Positions 8,783 to 17,099 of a DNA stretch of 57,032 bases are shown here, piece by piece (within the stretch, counting starts at the first letter, position 1; each line of letters begins with the position of its first letter). The notes beneath the pieces are model-generated. The model was given only the letters and a program-made list of their open reading frames with translations, made no database searches and was not told the DNA's origin. The translations under genes were made by a program, and so were the position numbers. The stretch comes from Brevibacterium sediminis (GTDB lineage: Bacteria; Actinomycetota; Actinomycetes; Actinomycetales; Brevibacteriaceae): NCBI RefSeq assembly GCF_013623905.1, contig NZ_JABKDD010000020.1:1-57032 (forward strand). The letters are read 5' to 3'.

Positions 8783-10939
8783 TCAGTTCAGATGGCGAGG
8801 AATGCTCGCCGAAGTGGCTCGAGAGTGGAACGGTTTTCCGTCAAGATAGGCGACGAGCTCGTTGGTGACGAGGAAGTTCTCGTCGTCACCGCGCATCGTC
8901 GATCGAGTTCGCAGTTCGACGTCCCAACCCGAGTCGGCAGAAGCGGTCGCGGCGGCCCGCGCGTGATTCGCTCCGACTTCCAGAGCCGGGCGTCGGTAGA
9001 TGATCGTCCTATCACACGTCGCCACCGGAGACAGTGGGTCGTTCTCACTGCGTGAGTAGGAGTCGCGTTCATTGGTGTAGTAGAAGAGTCCGTCGCTGAG
9101 GTCGGTCTGCCAATCCTCGGTCACAGTCGTCACCGTGGCGCTGCGCTCAACGAGGTCGCAGCTGAGCTCACGTGTCATCGGTGCGCCGTCGGACTCGATA
9201 ACCGACACCGGAGGAGTCGGCGCAGTGCCCAGCTGTGCGGTCACCTCGGCGGAGACGCGGGCGTCGCCTTCCTCAGAGGCCACAGTCCGGATAGGCAGTG
9301 TCAGCTCGGGGGTCGAGTCCACTGTAATGAATGTGGTCTCCGGCGAGGGCCATAGGTTGGGCCAGAAGCTCGCGGAGATGCTCAAGCGCAACCGATGCCC
9401 GGGAGCGAACCGGTGCGCCGTGGCCAGCAGCGGGAATTCGACGTCGACGGGAGTGCCCGGCGTAAGTGCCTCGGGGTGTTCATGGCTCGAATGATGGGTG
9501 AGGTTGAACAGTCCGATCGTGACGAGCCGGGAGCTGCCGTCAGGTGCGACATCGGATAGTCGTGCTGCGATGGCTCCACGGTCGCGGTCGGAGGTGAGCG
9601 TTGCCCCCACGGTGGGCGTGCCGACGATCTCCAGCCCGTTCTCGAGCTCCCAGTCGCAGGTGTAGGACCGGGCATCGTCGGCGGCCTGGTCTCCCGCCAT
9701 CCCGGCGGCTTCGCCGAACTGCAGCCAGCTTCCTCCCTGGAAGCCCAGCAGCGCAGTGGAGTCGAGCGGGGCCCGGTCGGAGATGTGCGCCTCATCGGCG
9801 GGCATCACCGTATCCGTGATCTGCGGGGTCGGCCAGGTCGCCTCGGCGATCCATCGACCCGGACGGTGTTCACGGTCCGAGTAGATGGGGGTGCTCTCGG
9901 GAACGTAGGCGCGCAACTGCGGCTGTTCGTCAACACCATTGTCGATCCCGCTCATCCACTTGTCCCACCACCGGACTGCTTCAGATATGAAGTCGATGCC
10001 GGGGCCGGGAGCAGCCTGGTGGGGATAGTTGTGAGCCCAGGGGCCGAGCAGCGCATGGACCGTCGGGGAATCGGGGTCGGTGCTCCTGCGCCGATTCGCG
10101 TTGTCCATGAGGCGGAAGAGGGTGGTCCGGTATTCGTCGAGCAATCCGCCGACTGCCAGCACCGGAACCTCGATGGTGTCCGGTGTCTCGCACACCGAAG
10201 CGTGTTTCCAGTAGTCATCACGCCGCTGGTGTCCGAGCCAATCCTCGATGTTCACCGGGGCTTCGTCGATGCGTCTCTTCCAATCGTCTTTCCACCCTTC
10301 GCCCATGATCGCGGGGTCCTGCGGACGGGCGTTATAGGCCCACATCGTCGAGGCCCAGGAAAGCATCTGGTCACCGACGATGGTTCCGCCGTTGTAGTGG
10401 ACGTCGTCGGCATAGCGGTCATCGGTGGAGCAGATGGTGATGACGGCGGCGAGTTCCGGTGGCTGAAGTGCGGCAAGCTGCAGACCGTTGAATCCGCCCC
10501 ACGACTTGCCGATGACACCGACTTTGCCGTTGCACCAGTCCTGCGCCGCGATCCACTTAAGTACCTGCAGTCCGTCGTCGAGTTCTGTCGCCGAGTACTC
10601 ATCGGTCATGACACCGGTCGAATCACCACAGCCGCGCAGATCGACACGGACGCTGGCGTAACCGGCGCGGGCGAACTCGGGGTGGATCGTGTCATCGCGA
10701 CCGGCGGTCATGTCGTTCTTGCGGTAGGGAATGTACTCAAGAACAGCGGGAACAGCTTCGTCACCGAGGTCTTCCGGCAACCAGACTCGAGCCGCGAGTT
10801 CGACCCCATCACTCAGCGCGATGCGTGTGTGTTTGATGATTCGAACCGGTCGAGGATCTTCGCGGTAACGATCGGCCGGGGCGAGCGATTCGGTGTGGGT
10901 GTCGTCGGGGAGTGCAGAGTTCTCAGTATTCGATGACAT
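8783..10939 (-). CDS. CocE/NonD-type serine hydrolase (X-Pro dipeptidyl-peptidase S15 fold)
   Basis: A 718-residue protein from ATG 10939; a GTG-started extension of 40 residues is compositionally unlike the rest and is rejected. It has an alpha/beta-hydrolase domain with nucleophile elbow GKSWGG (Ser146), the preceding strand VRVDLRGCGDSTGV, an acidic segment GGLLDEYR, and LGPWAHNYPH with a candidate catalytic His. After about residue 330 comes the jelly-roll domain of the S15/CocE family (for example FPLLATAHRFAPGHRLRLSI). Such enzymes hydrolyse esters or amides: cocaine esterase, glutaryl acylase and X-Pro peptidases are relatives. No signal peptide is seen, so it is cytoplasmic. As first gene of the importer operon it probably processes the imported compound. 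Confidence 0.85.
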   Translation of the reverse strand: MSSNTENSALPDDTHTESLAPADRYREDPRPVRIIKHTRIALSDGVELAARVWLPEDLGDEAVPAVLEYIPYRKNDMTAGRDDTIHPEFARAGYASVRVDLRGCGDSTGVMTDEYSATELDDGLQVLKWIAAQDWCNGKVGVIGKSWGGFNGLQLAALQPPELAAVITICSTDDRYADDVHYNGGTIVGDQMLSWASTMWAYNARPQDPAIMGEGWKDDWKRRIDEAPVNIEDWLGHQRRDDYWKHASVCETPDTIEVPVLAVGGLLDEYRTTLFRLMDNANRRRSTDPDSPTVHALLGPWAHNYPHQAAPGPGIDFISEAVRWWDKWMSGIDNGVDEQPQLRAYVPESTPIYSDREHRPGRWIAEATWPTPQITDTVMPADEAHISDRAPLDSTALLGFQGGSWLQFGEAAGMAGDQAADDARSYTCDWELENGLEIVGTPTVGATLTSDRDRGAIAARLSDVAPDGSSRLVTIGLFNLTHHSSHEHPEALTPGTPVDVEFPLLATAHRFAPGHRLRLSISASFWPNLWPSPETTFITVDSTPELTLPIRTVASEEGDARVSAEVTAQLGTAPTPPVSVIESDGAPMTRELSCDLVERSATVTTVTEDWQTDLSDGLFYYTNERDSYSRSENDPLSPVATCDRTIIYRRPALEVGANHARAAATASADSGWDVELRTRSTMRGDDENFLVTNELVAYLDGKPFHSRATSASIPRHLN

Positions 10940-11086
10940 GGCATGGCAGTCTACGGACACTCCTGCACAGCCGTTCAGTTCGCTCAAAGGCTGAGATATG
11001 GCTGACAATATTTTCCCTGGCCAGCACCCTGAGGCGACACCTTCTTCGAACTGGCCCACAGCTCCTGGTGGGCGACGTCATCTTGC

Positions 11087-11108
11087 CCGCCGTCCGTAAG
11101 CACGGCGG
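11087..11108 (-). terminator. Second hairpin downstream of the NMT1-like gene
   Basis: CCGCCGT (11087-11093) and ACGGCGG (11102-11108) form a 7-bp stem with an 8-nt loop. It lies 3' of the hairpin at 11113-11140 on the minus strand, so the two together may act as a tandem terminator before the CocE operon. Otherwise 10940-11214 carries only the leader region of the CocE gene. Confidence 0.35.
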
Positions 11109-11112
11109 CCGA

Positions 11113-11140
11113 GCGCTGAGCGGGAGTCCCTGCTCAGCGC
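11113..11140 (-). terminator. Terminator hairpin of the MFS / NMT1-like unit
   Basis: GCGCTGAGC (11113-11121) and GCTCAGCGC (11132-11140) form a perfect 9-bp stem. Inside it, GGG (11122-11124) can pair with CCC (11128-11130). It lies 75 bp beyond the minus-strand stop at 11215, in the right place to end that transcript before the CocE operon begins. Confidence 0.6.
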
Positions 11141-11214
11141 CCAGCCCCTGTTGTGCCTGGAATCTTGCCGCCGCTGCGACACCCGTCCTCCGTGAACCGA
11201 GGGTGCTGCTCTGA

Positions 11215-12114
11215 TCAGATTCGGGCCCGATCGGCGATTGCTCCATCGACGAACACCGTATATTCCAATGGCTTGTCGATGAGGTGACCGTCGGCGATGC
11301 CCTGCTGCCAGCGCGCATAGGATTCAGCGTTGATCCGAGCCGTCTCCCACATCCCCCAGCCGCGCAGCTCATCGACGTGCGCAACGAGATCGGCCGGATT
11401 CGCTTTCGAGAACGTCCTTTCGAGGAAATCAGAGATCTCGGAGGCCTCGTGCGCCTTGAGCCATTGGGTGGCCCGATCGAGTGCACGCACAAAACCAACC
11501 TTGGCGTCGGTCGAGGGGCCGTTCGTCGGGTCACTGTAGTAGACGCTCCACGGCACCGGGCCACCGGACTCCGCGAGACAAGTGACGATATGACCGACAC
11601 CCTGCCTCCTCAGTCGAGTCGCCGTGACCGGATCAATGAGAAGATAGTCCCCCATTCCTCCGCTGAACAGCTCTGCAAGCATCGCGCCCGAGAGGTCCTG
11701 GACGAAATTCACCGCATCGACATCGACGCCGGCTTCAGTCATGACGAGTTTGAGGAAGATCCCCGGGCTGGAACCGTTGCTGCCAGGCATCAGGACGGTC
11801 GCCCCTTCAGTCTTCGAATAATCGAATTCCCCGTCGGGCGTATGCGCCATGAGCACGAGCGGACAACGGGCCGACACCTGAGCGAAGGGTTCGTAGACGT
11901 GTCCGCGGTCACGGTACATCGACGGCACCCAGATACCGCCCAACGCCGCCTGCGAATCACCGTTGTTGATTTCGTCGAGGACGAGCGTCCAGGGATTCGG
12001 GACGATCGCGTCGACGTTCAGACCTTCCTCTTCAAAGTATCCGAGTTCGACCCCGAGGTACTCGGGCAGGTAGTTGACGCTGTGGCCGGTGGCGGCAATG
12101 CGAAATTTCTCCAT
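11215..12114 (-). CDS. Orphan NMT1/THI5-like periplasmic-binding-fold protein without signal peptide
   Basis: A 299-residue protein with the NMT1/THI5-like type 2 binding fold. The N-terminus FRIAATGHSVNYLPEYLGVE is the family's first strand, followed by GYFEEEGLNV and NNGDSQAALGGIW; a second lobe holds VGFVRALDRATQWLK. The family covers ABC binding proteins for pyrimidines, sulfonates and aromatic acids, and the cytoplasmic pyrimidine-synthesis enzyme THI5. No signal peptide, lipobox or membrane segment is visible, and no matching permease or ATPase is nearby. It may therefore be a cytoplasmic ligand-binding protein or enzyme. It starts 47 bp after the MFS gene and is probably co-transcribed with it. 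Confidence 0.75.
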   Translation of the reverse strand: MEKFRIAATGHSVNYLPEYLGVELGYFEEEGLNVDAIVPNPWTLVLDEINNGDSQAALGGIWVPSMYRDRGHVYEPFAQVSARCPLVLMAHTPDGEFDYSKTEGATVLMPGSNGSSPGIFLKLVMTEAGVDVDAVNFVQDLSGAMLAELFSGGMGDYLLIDPVTATRLRRQGVGHIVTCLAESGGPVPWSVYYSDPTNGPSTDAKVGFVRALDRATQWLKAHEASEISDFLERTFSKANPADLVAHVDELRGWGMWETARINAESYARWQQGIADGHLIDKPLEYTVFVDGAIADRARI

Positions 12115-12161
12115 GGGTGTTGTTCCTTATCTATTCTTTGTGATGTGGTGGACGTTAGTTG

Positions 12162-13610
12162 TCATCGACGGCCGATCTCCGCCTCCTCGTTGAGTTCTTC
12201 CAGACTCAGCCCCGCCGTCTCCGGTCCGAACCGTGAGGCCAGCAGGGCGAGGAGATAGAGCGAACCGACGGTGGCGAAAATCGCTGAGAGTCCCCAAGCG
12301 TCGAAGATGAACCCCGCGATCGGTGTCATGATGACGGCTCCGAGTCCGCCGATAGATTTGACTACACCGGTGCCGAACCCTCGAATCCGAGTGGGGAACA
12401 GTTCGGGGAGCCAGGCCCAGACTGTGGTGTTGAGCATGAGGATGAAGAACTGGAACAGCGCTCCCAGGCCCAGCACCGTTGGGGTTGTCGTGGCGAAGAG
12501 GCCGAAAGCAATAGCTGAGCAGGCGGCACCGATTGTGCTCACTGCGATCACGGATCGCCGCTTGAACCTTGAACCGATGACTGCGGCAAAGAGCGCCCCG
12601 AGGAGGCTGCCGGCCTGCATCACTGCCGTGTATCCCACACCGGCGACGATGCTGAAACCTTGCGAGACGAGGATCGTCGGCATGAGTGTGAGGATCGAAA
12701 TCTGGCCAGCCGTGAGCATGAAATAGGTGGTGGACACCGCGATCGAGCGGCGACGTAGCCGAGCGGAGAAGATCTCCGAGATTCGGACCTTCTCCGGGGT
12801 CAATCCAATGGCGCCCGACGTCTCGATGAAGCGCTTCACCGGGATGGTTCTGGTGCGCGGGACGAGTCGTCCGTTTTCCAGAATCGTGAGGGTCCGGTTG
12901 CACTCGTCGATGCGGCCCTTCGCAAGCAGGTACCTCGGAGTTTCGGGCAGATAGCGCCGGAATACGACGATGAGCACGACGGGCAGGACGAGAAATCCGA
13001 ATAGCCATCTCCAGGTGTTCTCCGAGGATCCGAGCAGAGGGGCCAGACTTCCGAAGATGAGCATCCCGTAGAGCGGGGCGAGGAAGTTGCCGATTCCGCC
13101 TCCGGCGACATTGAGGGTGGAGACTGCAGCGGCGCGGAACCGAGTCGGGCTGAACTCGGCAAGCATCGTGATTGCCGTGGACAGCTCCCCGCCGAGCCCG
13201 AGTCCGACGATCGTGCGGAAAATGAGCAGGAGACCGAAATTCGGTGCAAGGGCGCAGAGCAGAGCTCCGCAGGCATAGACGAGCAGGTTGATGGCGAGGA
13301 CGTTTCTGCGTCCGAACCGGTCGGCCAGGGCCCCGGAGACGATTCCGCCGATCGTCATTGCGAAGAAGGTCGCTGAGTTGAGGAGTCCGATCTGTCCGGC
13401 TCCGATGCCCCAACTCTCCTGCAGCGCAGGGCCGACGAGCCCGACCGCGTTCTGTTCGATGACGTCGAAGAAGACGCCGAACACGATGAGGAGAAGGATG
13501 AGTCTGTGTGAGCGAGTGAACCCCATGGTGTCGATGGTGGCTGCGAGCTTGCGGCTGGCGCGAAGCCCCTCGGGGTCGGCCTGTTCCGGCTGTGAGGAGG
13601 TGAACGTCAT
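12162..13610 (-). CDS. MFS transporter, metabolite:H+ symporter-like
   Basis: A 482-residue major facilitator with about 12 hydrophobic segments. It has the loop 2-3 signature GALADRFGRRNVLAINLL, the loop after helix 6 rich in charged residues (RRYLPETPRYLLAKGR), and a second signature-like GSRFKRRSVIAVS between helices 8 and 9. The PETPRYLL motif places it with the sugar-porter/aromatic-acid:H+ symporter branch. The N-terminal 30 residues are cytosolic and the C-terminus is acidic. The substrate is unknown; pairing with the NMT1-like protein hints at a shared organic acid or heterocycle. On the opposite strand a 521-codon open frame exists, but it is a shadow. Confidence 0.88.
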   Translation of the reverse strand: MTFTSSQPEQADPEGLRASRKLAATIDTMGFTRSHRLILLLIVFGVFFDVIEQNAVGLVGPALQESWGIGAGQIGLLNSATFFAMTIGGIVSGALADRFGRRNVLAINLLVYACGALLCALAPNFGLLLIFRTIVGLGLGGELSTAITMLAEFSPTRFRAAAVSTLNVAGGGIGNFLAPLYGMLIFGSLAPLLGSSENTWRWLFGFLVLPVVLIVVFRRYLPETPRYLLAKGRIDECNRTLTILENGRLVPRTRTIPVKRFIETSGAIGLTPEKVRISEIFSARLRRRSIAVSTTYFMLTAGQISILTLMPTILVSQGFSIVAGVGYTAVMQAGSLLGALFAAVIGSRFKRRSVIAVSTIGAACSAIAFGLFATTTPTVLGLGALFQFFILMLNTTVWAWLPELFPTRIRGFGTGVVKSIGGLGAVIMTPIAGFIFDAWGLSAIFATVGSLYLLALLASRFGPETAGLSLEELNEEAEIGRR

Positions 13611-13718
13611 TGTTGCTCTCCGATCTGCAGTTAGTGAAGGAGGAGTTTGAGCTTCCCGGGTGTGCTGGTGCGGAGTTTTGTGGTGTCCGCACGGCGGGCT
13701 GGGCTCGACGGGCGAGCT

Positions 13719-13856
13719 TCAGCCGGTGATACGGAAGGTCTTGAGTTGCGTGTGACAGCTGAGGTTCTCGAATCCGTCATCGGTGACGAGATAGCAGTCG
13801 CCGATGTTCGCACCGGACCTGAGCGGAACTGGGGCTGGCGGATTGACGCACCTGAG
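13719..13856 (-). pseudogene. Possible C-terminal remnant of an M24-type peptidase
   Basis: The minus-strand frame ending at TGA 13719-13721 reads PLRSGANIGDCYLVTDDGFE and then a short polar tail. The element DCYLVTDDGFENLS resembles the end of creatinase/aminopeptidase P (M24) proteins, where a VRIEDTVLVTEDG strand carries a metal-binding Glu. Here the E-D pair is missing and no upstream frame continues the fold, so at most a relic remains. The assignment is tentative. Confidence 0.3.
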
Positions 13857-14256
13857 ACGGTGTCGCTGGCGCTCGAAGCCGACGGCCTCGAGTCAATAAA
13901 AGAGGGGTTCGGCAGGCGGCGATATCGTCCATTAATCCCCAGTTGCAGGGCATCACCGCCCCAGTGAGATGCGTGTAGCAACCCGCAAGGTAAGTGGCGA
14001 AAGCCGCTTGGCGGAATTCGGTCGCCTGCACGCCGGCGCGATGGGCGCGGCACGTGCTCCCCCAGGCGGGATCGGCCCAAAGCAACTTGGTGAAGTCCCT
14101 AGTTGGTTGGTTTTGGCGAGCCCCTCGAGTTGAGCATCACTCAGACGCTCGAAGTCGCCAGCCCATCAAGGCGCGGCGGATCTCTGCTCTTGCAAATCAG
14201 ACTGCGGACAAGCATCTTCGGTCATCCTCTGTTAGTGTTCCAGCGCCCTCAGATTA
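13857..14256 (-). other. Intergenic stretch, unrecognised decayed coding sequence
   Basis: Between the M24-like relic and the XRE operator I see no intact gene. A minus-strand frame from about 14085 to 13890 reads as protein-like sequence, including TEFRQAAFATYLAGCYTHL and GAVMPCNWGLMDDI, with upstream context TKLLWADPAW. It breaks off without a family I can recognise. Together with the M24-like relic this suggests deletion and decay of one or two former genes of the MFS unit. Confidence 0.3.
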
Positions 14257-14289
14257 CCAATTATTATTGGTATTGCCAAGTTTAATTGG
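14257..14289. promoter_or_regulatory. Two tandem CCAA-N6-TTGG palindromes (putative XRE operators)
   Basis: Two 14-bp palindromes of identical form, CCAA-N6-TTGG, lie at 14257-14270 and 14276-14289. They are separated by 5 bp (19 bp centre to centre) and end 15 bp before the XRE start. The region is AT-rich against its surroundings. The layout fits autoregulation by a dimeric HTH protein. Confidence 0.55.
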
Positions 14290-14304
14290 CTCCAGAATGG
14301 AGAG

Positions 14305-14589
14305 ATGACCGACAAGCCCGCGAGCAGCCCAGAATGGGCAGAGTTCGCGCGGCAGCTCGGAATCAATCTGCGCAGAGCAAGGGCCGCGAGAGAACTCACT
14401 CAAGATGAGACCGCTGCGATTGCTGGCATTTCGCTTTACGCGTATCAGCAATACGAGCGGGGCCGCACGATGAGCGGCCAGGGGTCCGCAACCAATCCTC
14501 GACTCGCGACCATTCTGGCCATCAGCCAGTCGCTCGGGACGAACCTGCAGGAGCTGCTCCCAGAGCCTCCGGATCTCACCGTTCGCTAA
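14305..14589 (+). CDS. XRE/Cro-family transcriptional regulator
   Basis: A 94-residue protein, nearly all of it one HTH_3 (Cro/C1) domain. The first helices GINLRRARAARELTQDETAA and the recognition part GISLYAYQQYERGR give the expected helix-turn-helix. A small insertion (TMSGQGSATNPR) precedes the final helix ATILAISQSLGTNLQEL. There is no sensor domain. The start is ATG 14305 with GGAG at 14299-14302, unusually close (2 bp), so translation may be weak or aided by the short leader. The tandem palindromes immediately upstream are its likely binding site. It lies between the transport unit and the wall-polymer locus; whether it controls either is unknown. Confidence 0.85.
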   Translation: MTDKPASSPEWAEFARQLGINLRRARAARELTQDETAAIAGISLYAYQQYERGRTMSGQGSATNPRLATILAISQSLGTNLQELLPEPPDLTVR

Positions 14590-14852
14590 ACCCGTAGACA
14601 GCACTCCGGCCGCATTCGCCGTACCGCCACAGTCGGATCAGGCAACCTGGCGAACTTGAGGCTACATAACCGATCGGCGAGGGCGAACCATGGTGGTTGA
14701 AGGATTCAACATTTGCTAAGAACAGGCCAGAAGAGCCACGGATAGTAAACACCGAAGGAGTCTCTTCAAGGCAACCGGTACACGAGCCGATCTCACTCGC
14801 GGCTACTATTGGTCCCATTGCCGTGTGACCAGACAGAGGAAGTAGGACTGCC

Positions 14853-15776
14853 ATGGCCAAGCTGACGAAGATGGTATCGGCCATCGGTTCCCTCAAGGAC
14901 CTCAACTCCGCCCGCGCCGAGTTCGATGACACCTCGAAGACCATTCCCGCCGAGGCGGCTTTCCCACCCGCGGACGTCCGTCCAGCTGCAGACGAGTCCC
15001 GCACCCTCATGCTTCGGGTGACGAACCCCGGGAACCTCGCCGAGGCAGCCCCACAGTCACCGAGCCAAGGTGACACGTTCGCGGTCATCCACGTTCCCGC
15101 CGCCGGCGAATTCGCTGCCGTGCTCGTGTTCAATCCGTCAACGCAGGTCGAGTCGGGTCAGACGTTCGGCACCATCACTGACGAGGGTGGTTGGCCGGTC
15201 GTCGTGGCCATGGCCGAGGAGTTCCTCGGCATCCGCATTGATCACATCGCACAGCTGGAATCAGACGCGCTGGGTCGAGTCATCGACGAACTCGGCGGTC
15301 TGCAGGTTTACAGCCGCGTTGCATTCGGTGCGGACGGCACCGACTTCGTCGAGGGGACGAACAATCTCGACGGCGCGACATCGTCGATCTTCACTGCGGC
15401 GGATCCGGTCGATGACGCCGGTCAGACGCGTACCCGCAATCAGCGTGCGGTCGTGCGTGCGCTCGTCCAGGGGCTGAAGTCAGGCGGACTGGTCAAAGAC
15501 CCGAACAAGGGCGCGGCCGTGCTCGGACATTTCGCCTCAGGGATTCAGCACAACGCCGAGCTGACCACGAGTGAGCTCGTCAAGATCGCCAACGGCCTCC
15601 GCACCCTGCAGACAGACGACATCGCGGTGGTCACTGTGCCCACGAAGTCGCGTCGCGAGGAAGACGGCACAGTCATCATCGACTTCGACCCCGAGGCGGT
15701 GCCTGCTCTCAAGCACACATTGACTAGCAACGACCTCGCAGACTTCTTCCGCTACCTCGTCTCTTTGGGGTACTAG
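14853..15776 (+). CDS. LCP-like (LytR-CpsA-Psr) protein lacking a membrane anchor
   Basis: A 307-residue protein from ATG 14853, with an AGAGGAAG ribosome site upstream. The central and C-terminal parts resemble LCP proteins: IDHIAQLESDALGRVIDELG, then VYSRVAFGADGTDFVEGTNN, then QTRTRNQRAVVRALVQGLK with the family's conserved Arg cluster. LCP enzymes move wall polymers from undecaprenyl carrier to peptidoglycan outside the membrane. Two features are unusual: there is no N-terminal transmembrane helix or signal peptide, and the usual Asp/Arg-rich phosphate-binding N-terminal motifs are replaced by plain hydrophobic strands (FAVIHVPAAGEFAAVLVF). It may be a non-catalytic, cytoplasmic relative. 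A TACTAT at 14804-14809 is a possible -10 box. Confidence 0.7.
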   Translation: MAKLTKMVSAIGSLKDLNSARAEFDDTSKTIPAEAAFPPADVRPAADESRTLMLRVTNPGNLAEAAPQSPSQGDTFAVIHVPAAGEFAAVLVFNPSTQVESGQTFGTITDEGGWPVVVAMAEEFLGIRIDHIAQLESDALGRVIDELGGLQVYSRVAFGADGTDFVEGTNNLDGATSSIFTAADPVDDAGQTRTRNQRAVVRALVQGLKSGGLVKDPNKGAAVLGHFASGIQHNAELTTSELVKIANGLRTLQTDDIAVVTVPTKSRREEDGTVIIDFDPEAVPALKHTLTSNDLADFFRYLVSLGY

Positions 15777-15998
15777 AAGGTCGCGTCGATCTATCCGCGC
15801 AGCGACTCCCCTGGAATAGCCGCCGCACTGGTCGTCGCGTAACCCAGGTCGAGAGCTCCTCGCCGCTCCCAGTATTCCGTTGCAGATTCCAGGATTGTAA
15901 TGAAGCGGCGAGAGGCTCTGGACCATGACTCGGTGGTTACCGTACGCAGAAACCGGATTCCCAGAATTACGCGGCCGCCTCGCCGAAGGCCCTTCGTC

Positions 15999-16004
15999 TA
16001 TACT
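15999..16004 (+). promoter_or_regulatory. Candidate -10 box for a leaderless acetyltransferase transcript
   Basis: TATACT lies 6 bp upstream of the GTG start at 16011. That spacing puts the expected transcription start at or near the GTG. No Shine-Dalgarno sequence precedes the GTG, which agrees with a leaderless message. No good -35 element is seen. Confidence 0.35.
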
Positions 16005-16010
16005 CAGTTC

Positions 16011-16808
16011 GTGCCCCACCGTATAACTATCACCGATTCACTTCTGTCCAGGTTCTACGAGAACAACATATTGTTCCGGTGGAACTCGCCGCCGCCAAAG
16101 GACGGATCGTATGGGTGGCTCAAGGCCGAAGCCACTATCAGCCTTCCGGGCGAGATCGTTCTCGAAGAAGGAGTCGGTCTCTACCGCGGACCATACAAAG
16201 GTCTGGTTGGCGGCGTTCGCTCCTCGGGATTCGTATCCATTGGGTCCTTTTCATATTCATATTCCGCGCTCCCCGATGGCGTTCGGCTTGGTAGGTATTG
16301 TTCGATCTCTTCAGGCCTTCGATTCTTGGATTCAACACATCCTCTAGAGACTGTCACGACCTCGGCGCTGCTTTTTCGTCCGCGCAATAATCTGTTCCAG
16401 AAGCATCAAACTGAAGCAATCCATGAGTTTGCAAGTAAATTCAAGCATCAGCCACAGACCATGCCTGTGATAGGACACGACGTTTGGATCGGGGCCGATG
16501 TCACACTGTCGCCAAATGTGGAAATAGGAACCGGCGCCGTTGTCGCCGCGGGTTCCGTTGTCACCAAGAATGTTGAACCCTACATGATCGTTGGCGGTAA
16601 TCCGGCGAAACCGATCAAGCGGCGCTTTGGTGATGCCCTGGCTCATAGTTTGCTACGTTCCGAATGGTGGGAATTCGACCCCTTTGATGTCTTCCGCCAC
16701 GACCCGACAGGAGTCGAAGACCTCGTGCGGCGCATCTCGAACAATGAACTGGCGAAGTACATCCCGCGCGTCGTGAAACTCAATGCCGAGTTGGAAGCAG
16801 ACGGATAG
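16011..16808 (+). CDS. CatB-type (XAT) O-acetyltransferase, left-handed beta-helix
   Basis: A 265-residue protein from GTG 16011. The frame is open back to 15900, but those 37 residues are Arg/Pro-rich and look non-coding. The hexapeptide-repeat region spans about residues 45-195, with repeats such as VIGHDVWIGADVTLSPNVEI and GTGAVVAAGSVVTKNV, ending in the family's GGNPAKPIKRRF. The mid-loop with SGLRFLDSTHPLE holds a candidate catalytic His. Enzymes of this family transfer acetyl groups from acetyl-CoA to sugars or antibiotics. In this locus a sugar of the wall polymer is the likely acceptor. The sequence is less GC-rich than the left flank, as are the next genes. Confidence 0.82.
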   Translation: MPHRITITDSLLSRFYENNILFRWNSPPPKDGSYGWLKAEATISLPGEIVLEEGVGLYRGPYKGLVGGVRSSGFVSIGSFSYSYSALPDGVRLGRYCSISSGLRFLDSTHPLETVTTSALLFRPRNNLFQKHQTEAIHEFASKFKHQPQTMPVIGHDVWIGADVTLSPNVEIGTGAVVAAGSVVTKNVEPYMIVGGNPAKPIKRRFGDALAHSLLRSEWWEFDPFDVFRHDPTGVEDLVRRISNNELAKYIPRVVKLNAELEADG

Positions 16809-17099
16809 TCATCCTCGCGGCGCTGAGGCAGACCAAGTCGATGACTTGACCCGAGCACCGCAGTCGCGTCGACATTCGGGTTTGCTCGAGTCAGAGCCCC
16901 CCCGAGGATTCCTCCGGCCACGCCCGTCAACGGCGACGCTCCTGATAAACTCCGTACGGACCAGGGCTTTGGCAACTACCCTGTCATTCCGCGCTTGAGC
17001 AGGTTATGACATGAGCGTCGAGAATGGCCGAGCAGACGCACACCTCTTGACCACTCGGGGTCGAGGCAGAGGCGAGGCCACAGAGAGAAAGGTGAATGG

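Noticed and set aside
9785..10936. 383-codon plus-strand open frame opposite the CocE-type gene
   Set aside because: No family motifs or ribosome site; it mirrors the coding frame of a well-supported hydrolase.
12127..13692. 521-codon minus-strand open frame overlapping the MFS gene
   Set aside because: It is Arg/His/Pro-rich shadow translation in another frame of a clear 12-helix transporter.
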